This document shows, in pieces, positions 1-4,697 of a stretch of 6,770 nt of DNA (position 1 is the stretch's first letter; each line of letters begins with the position of its first letter). Made by a program: the position numbers and the translations under genes. The stretch spans positions 1 to 6,770 of the forward strand of contig JAKPQT010000415.1 of NCBI GenBank assembly GCA_029555885.1. The letters run 5' to 3'. This stretch comes from Chloroflexota bacterium (GTDB lineage: Bacteria; Chloroflexota; Anaerolineae; CG2-30-64-16). The notes beneath the pieces are model-generated. The model was given only the letters and a program-made list of their open reading frames with translations, ran no database searches and was not told where the DNA came from.

Positions 1-2874
1 CTCCTGCTCGCGCGTTTGAACGGCGAGGACATTCCGGCTGAGGTCCTGCAGCCCGCGCGCCTGGTGATCCGGCGCTCGTGCGGCTGCTCGGATGCCGTTG
101 AGGGCCGCGGGCAGGCGGCCGGTTGGCCCACCGGTGAGCACGCCGAGGGTCTCGACGCGCTGACCGGCGAGCGTCGCGCGGCCGCGCTCGCGGTCCTGGC
201 ACAGGCGCTGGAGGCGGTGGACCAACCGGCCGCGCAGGCTGCGCCCCTGCTCGATGCATTCCTCGCAGAATTACAGGGCGAGCCCTCGGGCCTCTTCCTG
301 CCGGCGTGGGATGCTCTCCTGGCGCACACCGAGGATTCCGAGCGCGAGGTGTGGGACTGGCAGGACGTACTCCTGGCGCTGCGCGAGCAGATGCTGCCGT
401 ATCTGACCGCTGACCCGGTCCGGCTGCGGCAGGCGGAAGACCTCTGGCATCACGCGCGTTCGCATGTCGGGGAACGTGCCTGGCGCGTGCAGGCCCGCGC
501 GGGCCACTACGCCGGCCAGCAGTCCGACCGGCTCTATGCCCTCAGCCGGTCCCTGGCCCTGGCCGTGGACGTCCCCGAACTGACGGATATCCTGGCGGGC
601 ATGTTGCCCGCGTTGAACATTACCTCCTGTCATCTGGCGCTCTATGAAGAGCCGGACAACCCGGCGGGCGCCTGTCGCCTGGTGTTGGCCTACGATGAGC
701 GCGGGCGGGCCAACCTGCCGCCGGAGGGCGTGCAGTGGTCCGCGCCGGTGCTGGCATCGGGCGGCGCATTCGGGCAGACCGCGTCCCGCCAGAGCATCGT
801 GGTCGAGCCGCTGTACTACCGGGACGAGCCGCTCGGCTTCATCATGCTGGACGGCAGCCGGAGCGAGGGCCAGGTCTACCGCGTCATCCAGGAGCAGGTG
901 AGCAGCGCGCTCAAGAGCGTGCGGCTGCTGGAGGAGAACCGGCGGCTGTATCTGGCCGCGCTGGATGGGCAGCAGGCTGCGCAAGACCGGCAGCGCCTGG
1001 CCGAAGAAGCCAATCGTCTGAAGAGCCGTTTCCTCTCGATGGTGAGCCACGAGCTGCGTACGCCCCTGATCCTGCTGGAGGGACTGAGCGAGATGATGCT
1101 GCGCGAGGGGAACGGCGACCGGCCGCCGCTGCCGGCCTCGTACCGGCAGGACCTCGCGCGCATTCGCGCCACCTCGCAGCAGCTCAGCGGGCTGGTGCGC
1201 GACGTGCTCGACCTCTCGCGCAGCCAGATGGGGCAGTTGCGGCTGGCCGTCACGCCAGTGGACCTGGCCAGCGTGTTGCAGCCGGCGCTGCTCATGGGTG
1301 AACAGATGGCGTTCGGCAAGGGCCTGGACTGGCATGTGGAGATTGCGCCGGGCCTGCCCCTGGTCAACGGCGATGCGGCCCGGCTGCGGGAGGTGACGCT
1401 CAATCTCATCGCCAACGCAGTCAAGTTCACCGCGCGCGGGGAAGTGCGCGTGCGCCTCGAAGCGTCCGACGGCACGGCCACCGTTTCTGTCAGCGATACA
1501 GGCCTCGGCGTGCCGCGCGATGAGCAGCAGGCCATCTTCGATGAGTTCCGCCAGTCCGAACGCACGGCCACGCGCGGCTTCGGCGGGCTGGGGGTGGGGT
1601 TGGCTATCTGCCGCCAGATCATCCAACTGCACGGTGGGTCCATCGGCGTGCATTCGTCCGGCCAGGAAGAAGGCGGCTCGCGCTTCTACTTCACCCTGCC
1701 GGCGCTGCACGCGAGCGCCGGCGCTGAACCGGCGGAGACGGCGGCCTGGGATGGCAGCACGGTGGTGCTTCTGGTCGAGCAGGCCGACAACGCCGCGCTG
1801 CTGCGCTCCCACCTGGAACAGCAGGGTTACGCCGTTGACGTCCTGGCCGTTGCTGAGGCCGGCGACTGGCTGGCCCGCCTCAGCGCCACCCCGCCGGGCG
1901 CTGTGATTCTGGACCTCCAGCCGGCGTGGGAGTATGGCTGGCGGCTGGTGGACGCGCTGCGACACAACCAGACCACACAGGGCGTGCCCATCCTGCTCTA
2001 TTCGCTGCTGGCTGAGCGTAACGAGGGCGCAGTGCTGGCCGTAGACTACCTGGCGAAGCCCATGGGCGCGGCCGCGCTGACCCAGGCGCTGCAGAACCTC
2101 GGTGTGGCGACCTCGCAGCCAGCGGAGAATGCGGCCATCCTGGTCGTGGACGACGACCCGGAGATTCGGGCCCTGCACGGCGACCTGGTCCGCACCCATT
2201 TCCCCAACTGCCGGATTCTGCTGGCCGCGAACGGGCGGCAGGCGTTGGAGCTGCTCGAAGGCGGCGCACGCCCGTTGTTCGTCCTCCTGGACCTCATGAT
2301 GCCGGAGCTGGATGGCGTCGGCGTGCTTGAGGCGATGCAGCGCAGTGCGCAGCTGCGGGACATCCCCGTCATCGTGCTGACGGCCCAGTGCCTGTCGGAT
2401 GAAGACCTGGCCCGCCTGAATCGCGGGGTGGGCGCGATCCTGCAGAAGGGCGTCTTCTCCACGGACGAGACGCTGGCCCACATTGAGCGGGCGCTGGCGC
2501 GCAACCGGCGGCTGGGCAGCGAGTCGCAACGGCTGGTGCGCAAGGTGATGGCCTATATGCACGCCCATTACGCACAAGACCTGACGCGCAGCCAGCTCGC
2601 GCAGTACGCTGGCTTGAGCGAACGCCACCTGGCACGCTGCTTTGCTGCTGAGGTGGGGCTTTCGCCCATGGATTACCTCAACCGCTACCGCATCGCGCAG
2701 GCGCGGCGCCTGCTGGACGAGAGCGACGCCGGCATTGCGCAGGTGATGGAGGCTGTCGGCTTCGGCGACAGCAGCTACTTCGCCCGCATCTTCCGCCGCG
2801 AGACCGGCATGTCGCCCCGCGCTTATCGCGGCCGCAAAGCCACCCCCGGCCCAGCCCCCCTCAATCTGTCCTAA
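1..2874 (+). CDS. LacI-type sensor / hybrid histidine kinase / double receiver / AraC regulator (5' end outside window)
   Basis: The frame is open from base 1, giving 957 visible residues; the TTG at 16 is internal, because the residues before it belong to the same domain. Residues 1-30 end in LVIRRSCGC, the typical C-terminal edge of a LacI-type ligand-binding domain. A helical stretch follows, then a GAF-like domain (about 178-312), a short coiled coil, and HisKA with SHELRTPL and phospho-acceptor His350. The ATPase core has an N-box (Asn472), G1 DTGLG (499-503) and a glycine-rich G2 (526-534). Receiver 1 (587-700) has Asp638 and Lys686 but Glu-Gln where two acids are expected. Receiver 2 (712-830) is complete: Asp717-719, Asp764, Thr794, Lys816. 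An AraC domain (841-945) carries two helix-turn-helices and closes with MSPRAY. No membrane segment is visible, so the protein is probably cytosolic. It likely senses a ligand, autophosphorylates and relays to receiver 2 to control DNA binding. Its target is inferred to be the adjacent transporter genes. Domain calls are firm; ligand and target are inference. Confidence 0.95.
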   Translation, partial: LLLARLNGEDIPAEVLQPARLVIRRSCGCSDAVEGRGQAAGWPTGEHAEGLDALTGERRAAALAVLAQALEAVDQPAAQAAPLLDAFLAELQGEPSGLFLPAWDALLAHTEDSEREVWDWQDVLLALREQMLPYLTADPVRLRQAEDLWHHARSHVGERAWRVQARAGHYAGQQSDRLYALSRSLALAVDVPELTDILAGMLPALNITSCHLALYEEPDNPAGACRLVLAYDERGRANLPPEGVQWSAPVLASGGAFGQTASRQSIVVEPLYYRDEPLGFIMLDGSRSEGQVYRVIQEQVSSALKSVRLLEENRRLYLAALDGQQAAQDRQRLAEEANRLKSRFLSMVSHELRTPLILLEGLSEMMLREGNGDRPPLPASYRQDLARIRATSQQLSGLVRDVLDLSRSQMGQLRLAVTPVDLASVLQPALLMGEQMAFGKGLDWHVEIAPGLPLVNGDAARLREVTLNLIANAVKFTARGEVRVRLEASDGTATVSVSDTGLGVPRDEQQAIFDEFRQSERTATRGFGGLGVGLAICRQIIQLHGGSIGVHSSGQEEGGSRFYFTLPALHASAGAEPAETAAWDGSTVVLLVEQADNAALLRSHLEQQGYAVDVLAVAEAGDWLARLSATPPGAVILDLQPAWEYGWRLVDALRHNQTTQGVPILLYSLLAERNEGAVLAVDYLAKPMGAAALTQALQNLGVATSQPAENAAILVVDDDPEIRALHGDLVRTHFPNCRILLAANGRQALELLEGGARPLFVLLDLMMPELDGVGVLEAMQRSAQLRDIPVIVLTAQCLSDEDLARLNRGVGAILQKGVFSTDETLAHIERALARNRRLGSESQRLVRKVMAYMHAHYAQDLTRSQLAQYAGLSERHLARCFAAEVGLSPMDYLNRYRIAQARRLLDESDAGIAQVMEAVGFGDSSYFARIFRRETGMSPRAYRGRKATPGPAPLNLS

Positions 2875-2901
2875 TCGTCCTGAAAGTAGTCCCAATCGAA
2901 C

Positions 2902-2931
2902 AAGACACCGTATTACATCTGGGGGTATCAT
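2902..2931 (+). promoter_or_regulatory. weak candidate sigma-70-like promoter
   Basis: AAGACA (2902-2907) matches four of six bases of TTGACA. After an 18-base spacer comes TATCAT (2926-2931), overlapped by CATAAT (2929-2934), in the most A/T-rich part of the gap. It would give a long leader of roughly 190 bases before the receiver gene. Promoter consensus in this kind of organism is not certain, so this is only a candidate. Confidence 0.22.
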
Positions 2932-2956
2932 AATCGCGCGAGACTCGTCTGCCGCA

Positions 2957-2970
2957 CTCTCTTCTGAGAG
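2957..2970. repeat. small inverted repeat, 5-base arms
   Basis: CTCTC (2957-2961) and GAGAG (2966-2970) are separated by TTCT. The stem is short and the flanking bases do not extend it. No T-run follows that would make it a terminator of the upstream gene, although it is the first hairpin-capable element after that gene's stop. It overlaps the second GAGACT word. Confidence 0.35.
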
Positions 2971-3017
2971 ACTGTTTGAAAAGATGCCTGGCAACTGAAG
3001 TCACGGCTACCGTTACA

Positions 3018-3037
3018 AAGTCTCCCTGCGGAGACTT
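3018..3037. repeat. perfect 8-base inverted repeat
   Basis: Arms AAGTCTCC (3018-3025) and GGAGACTT (3030-3037) are exact reverse complements around a CTGC centre. As RNA this is an 8-bp stem with a four-base loop. As DNA it is a dyad suited to a dimeric regulator. The bases after it (CTGCTGCTGAG) are not a T-run, so it is not a typical rho-independent terminator. It lies 87 bases before the chosen start of the receiver gene. Confidence 0.6.
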
Positions 3038-3066
3038 CTGCTGCTGAGACGTGAGTTCCCTTCGAT

Positions 3067-3092
3067 AACGCAACCTGAACGCAAGGTTACGC
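3067..3092 (+). repeat. helically phased direct repeats (AACGCAA / ACGC)
   Basis: AACGCAA occurs at 3067-3073 and again at 3078-3084, 11 bases apart. A shorter ACGC core recurs at 3089-3092, 10 bases later. One-turn spacing puts the copies on the same face of the helix, as expected for tandem half-sites of a response regulator or for two successive major-groove contacts of an AraC-type domain. It lies about 30-60 bases before the receiver gene start. Functional meaning is inferred. Confidence 0.35.
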
Positions 3093-3110
3093 TCGTAGTG
3101 CCGTTGCACG

Positions 3111-3115
3111 CGAGG
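3111..3115 (+). promoter_or_regulatory. ribosome binding site favouring the ATG at 3125
   Basis: CGAGG (3111-3115) lies nine bases before ATG 3125. It abuts the alternative ATG at 3116 with no spacing, and lies downstream of the GTG at 3098. This spacing decides the start in favour of 3125, though the match to a full Shine-Dalgarno sequence is only moderate. Confidence 0.45.
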
Positions 3116-3124
3116 ATGAGCCCG

Positions 3125-3580
3125 ATGACGCAGGCTGTCACTCCAGAGACCGTGGTGATTGCAAGAACCGCGTTGATCGCAGTCGAGGACCCGAACATCC
3201 TCTATCTGCTCCAGCGTTACGCTGAGGAGAGCGGTTTTGAGACGGCCACTGCGCACGCGAGCATGGAAGTCCTCGGCCGGGCCATGCGCCTGCACCCGGC
3301 CTTCATCATCCTGGATGGCGCGCTGCCCGAAGCCGCTGGCCGGAAGCTGCTGTCCCGCCTGCAGGCGCACGCCGACACCTGCACCATTCCGGTCATTCTC
3401 TACATCAGCCCGGACGAGCCAGCCGCCCCCTGGACGGCAGGGGCTGCCGGGTGTCTGCCGAAATCGGTCAAGTACGCGGATTTCCTGACCATGCTGGCAC
3501 ACATCGGCGTGTTGCATGGCAACCATGTGGGCGGCGGCTGCGTGGCAGACGATACAGTCACCGGCGCCCCTGACATTTGA
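3125..3580 (+). CDS. single-domain response regulator receiver protein
   Basis: The protein has 151 residues, essentially one CheY-like receiver with no output domain. The acidic pair is Glu21-Asp22, the phospho-acceptor is Asp64 in IILDGALP, and the conserved lysine is Lys113 in GCLPKS. The usual Thr/Ser after strand 4 is not cleanly placed: Ser95 sits one position late in an ungapped reading. The PKS around the lysine replaces the usual K-P order, so the site is slightly divergent but probably phosphorylatable. After about residue 130 comes a short tail rich in Gly, Ala and Asp with no recognisable domain. The start at ATG 3125 fits the CGAGG site best; GTG 3098 and ATG 3116 are in-frame alternatives. 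It ends 16 bases before the ABC ATPase gene, implying co-transcription. It may accept phosphate from the upstream kinase, act as a phosphate sink, or touch the transporter; none of these can be told from sequence. Confidence 0.85.
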   Translation: MTQAVTPETVVIARTALIAVEDPNILYLLQRYAEESGFETATAHASMEVLGRAMRLHPAFIILDGALPEAAGRKLLSRLQAHADTCTIPVILYISPDEPAAPWTAGAAGCLPKSVKYADFLTMLAHIGVLHGNHVGGGCVADDTVTGAPDI

Positions 3581-3596
3581 GAACAGGATGCCTCTC

Positions 3597-4634
3597 ATGT
3601 CCGAGCAACTGAGCGAGCGCCCCAAGCTCCTCGAAGTCGTCGATCTGAAGAAACATTTCCCCATCAAGCGCGGGTTCCTCTTCGCGAGGGAGGTCGGCGC
3701 GGTCAAAGCGGTCGACGGCGTGAGCTTCTTCATCCGCGAGGGCGAAACCCTGGGGCTGGTCGGCGAGAGCGGCTGCGGGAAGACGACGATTGGCCGGCTC
3801 ATTCTGCGCGCCTACGACCCGACCGCCGGCCAGATCTGGTTCCAGGATCGCCGCAGGGGGCGGGTGGATGTCGCCCGGATGAATGAGGGCGAGCTGCGCG
3901 AGCTGCGCCAGAACATGCAGCTCATCTTCCAGGACCCCTACTCCTCGCTCAATCCGCGCATGACGCTGCTCGAAATCGTCGGCGAGCCGTTGCGCAACCA
4001 CGGGATTGCCAAAGGCAGCGAACTCAAGGAGCGCGTGGCCGAGCTGCTCAAGGTCGTCGGCCTGCGGCCGGAGTACATGACCCGTTATCCGCACGCGTTC
4101 AGCGGCGGGCAGCGCCAGCGCATCGGCGTGGCGCGGGCGCTCGCGCTGCATCCCCAGCTCGTCGTCTGCGACGAGCCCGTGTCGGCCCTGGATGTCTCCG
4201 TCCAGGCGCAGATTCTGAACCTGCTGCAATCCCTGCAGGGCGACTTCGGCCTGACGTACCTGTTCATCTCGCATGACCTGAGCGTGGTCGAGCACATCAG
4301 CGACCGCGTCGCCGTGATGTACGTGGGGAAGCTTGTGGAGAGTGCCACCACGACCGAACTCTTCCTGGCGCCCCGCCACCCTTACACCGAGGCCCTGCTC
4401 TCCTCGGTGCCCAAGCCGGACCCCCGTGTCCGCACCGAGGCTGTGCCATTGACGGGTGAAGTAGCCGACCCGGCACATCCACCCAGCGGCTGCTATTTCC
4501 ATCCGCGTTGCAGGTATTGCATCGACCGGTGTACCGCCGAGGAACCGGCCTTGCGTGAGATCACGCCTGACCATTTTGTCAGTTGTCACCGGGCCGAAGA
4601 ACTGCGCTTGCTCGGTGTGGCTGGCCTGGCGTAG
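3597..4634 (+). CDS. OppF/DppF-type ABC transporter ATP-binding protein
   Basis: This is a 345-residue nucleotide-binding subunit of a peptide/nickel-type ABC importer, which acts at the inner face of the membrane and powers uptake by ATP hydrolysis. Visible motifs are Walker [10 protein letters not shown] (56-64), Q-loop Gln112 in [12 protein letters not shown], signature FSGGQ (168-172), Walker B with Asp192-Glu193, D-loop SALD, and switch His226. The length and the C-terminal oligo_HPY region (from about HPYTEALL, 261) match OppF/DppF. That region has Cys299, 305, 312 and 330 in the pattern known to hold an iron-sulphur cluster in OppD/DppD-type subunits, plus an extra Cys308. ATG 3597 was chosen because AGG at 3585-3587 is nine bases upstream. 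The ATG at 3588 touches that AGG, and a start at 3516 would overlap the receiver gene. The usual partner ATPase and two permeases are not in the window. Substrate cannot be read from an ATPase. Confidence 0.95.
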   Translation: MSEQLSERPKLLEVVDLKKHFPIKRGFLFAREVGAVKAVDGVSFFIREGETLGLVGESGCGKTTIGRLILRAYDPTAGQIWFQDRRRGRVDVARMNEGELRELRQNMQLIFQDPYSSLNPRMTLLEIVGEPLRNHGIAKGSELKERVAELLKVVGLRPEYMTRYPHAFSGGQRQRIGVARALALHPQLVVCDEPVSALDVSVQAQILNLLQSLQGDFGLTYLFISHDLSVVEHISDRVAVMYVGKLVESATTTELFLAPRHPYTEALLSSVPKPDPRVRTEAVPLTGEVADPAHPPSGCYFHPRCRYCIDRCTAEEPALREITPDHFVSCHRAEELRLLGVAGLA

Positions 4635-4697
4635 CCGGGACTATTTGCGACGCACGCTGTTGGCGCAACGTTTCATTTTCAAGGAGGAAGTTAGGCA
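4635..4697 (+). other. short gap between ATPase and binding-protein genes
   Basis: These 63 bases contain a weak possible hairpin (TTGCG 4645-4649 with CGCAA 4664-4668, or GTTG/CAAC 4659-4669). It is followed by a T-rich GTTTCATTTTC and then the ribosome binding site. The stem is too weak to call a terminator. The gap is compatible with read-through from the ATPase gene, and it could also give the binding protein separate RNA processing or expression. Confidence 0.3.
4681..4687 (+). promoter_or_regulatory. strong Shine-Dalgarno of the binding-protein gene
   Basis: AAGGAGG is a near-perfect complement of the 16S rRNA 3' end and lies ten bases before ATG 4698. The next in-frame ATG at 4710 would be 22 bases away, so 4698 is the start. 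It is stronger than the sites of the two preceding genes, fitting the usual need for more binding protein than ATPase. Confidence 0.8.

Larger units (their letters stand above)
2940..3050. repeat. recurrent GAGACT words
   Basis: GAGACT occurs at 2940-2945, 2968-2973 and 3031-3036. Its reverse complement AGTCTC is at 3019-3024, and a shorter GAGAC is at 3046-3050. A given six-base word is expected far less than once on both strands of a 250-base stretch, so four copies are notable. The last direct copy and the inverted copy form the arms of the inverted repeat at 3018-3037. These could be half-sites for a regulator; this is inference from clustering only. Confidence 0.4.
2875..3124. promoter_or_regulatory. 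250-base intergenic control region
   Basis: This is the only substantial non-coding gap. Its composition is clearly less GC-rich than the genes (28 of 60 bases are G or C in 2881-2940). It separates the kinase/AraC gene from the receiver-ATPase-binding-protein cluster, so it should hold the promoter of that cluster and possibly the operator of the AraC domain. It contains a perfect 8-base inverted repeat, several GAGACT words and phased ACGC repeats, listed separately. No convincing small gene, structured RNA or intrinsic terminator was found in it. Confidence 0.6.

Noticed and set aside
16..18. TTG as a start codon for the sensor kinase
   Set aside because: The frame is open upstream to base 1, and the residues around it form the end of a LacI-type domain. 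The true start must be well before the window.
271..2994. Long open frame of 907 codons on the - strand
   Set aside because: It lies antisense to a clearly recognisable multi-domain protein. Its translation is repetitive in Arg, Gln, His and Ala with no domain, as expected of the complement of GC-rich coding sequence.
2984..2998. Tiny leader peptide (ATG at 2984, four codons) in the intergenic region
   Set aside because: It has no convincing ribosome binding site and no run of regulatory codons. It is most likely a chance occurrence.
3018..3050. Rho-independent terminator at the perfect inverted repeat
   Set aside because: No T-run follows the stem on either strand, and the stem is over 140 bases beyond the upstream stop codon.
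3516..3596. Upstream starts (3516 or ATG 3588) for the ABC ATPase
   Set aside because: 3516 lies inside the receiver gene and adds residues unlike the family. ATG 3588 directly abuts AGG with no spacing. ATG 3597 fits both the ribosome binding site and the usual OppF N-terminus.
3558..4589. Open frame of 343 codons on the - strand
   Set aside because: It is the complement of the ABC ATPase, whose Walker A, signature and Walker B motifs settle the coding strand.
4645..4680. Terminator between the ATPase and binding-protein genes
   Set aside because: The stem is only four or five base pairs with alternative pairings, and the following T-rich stretch is interrupted. It is too weak to call.
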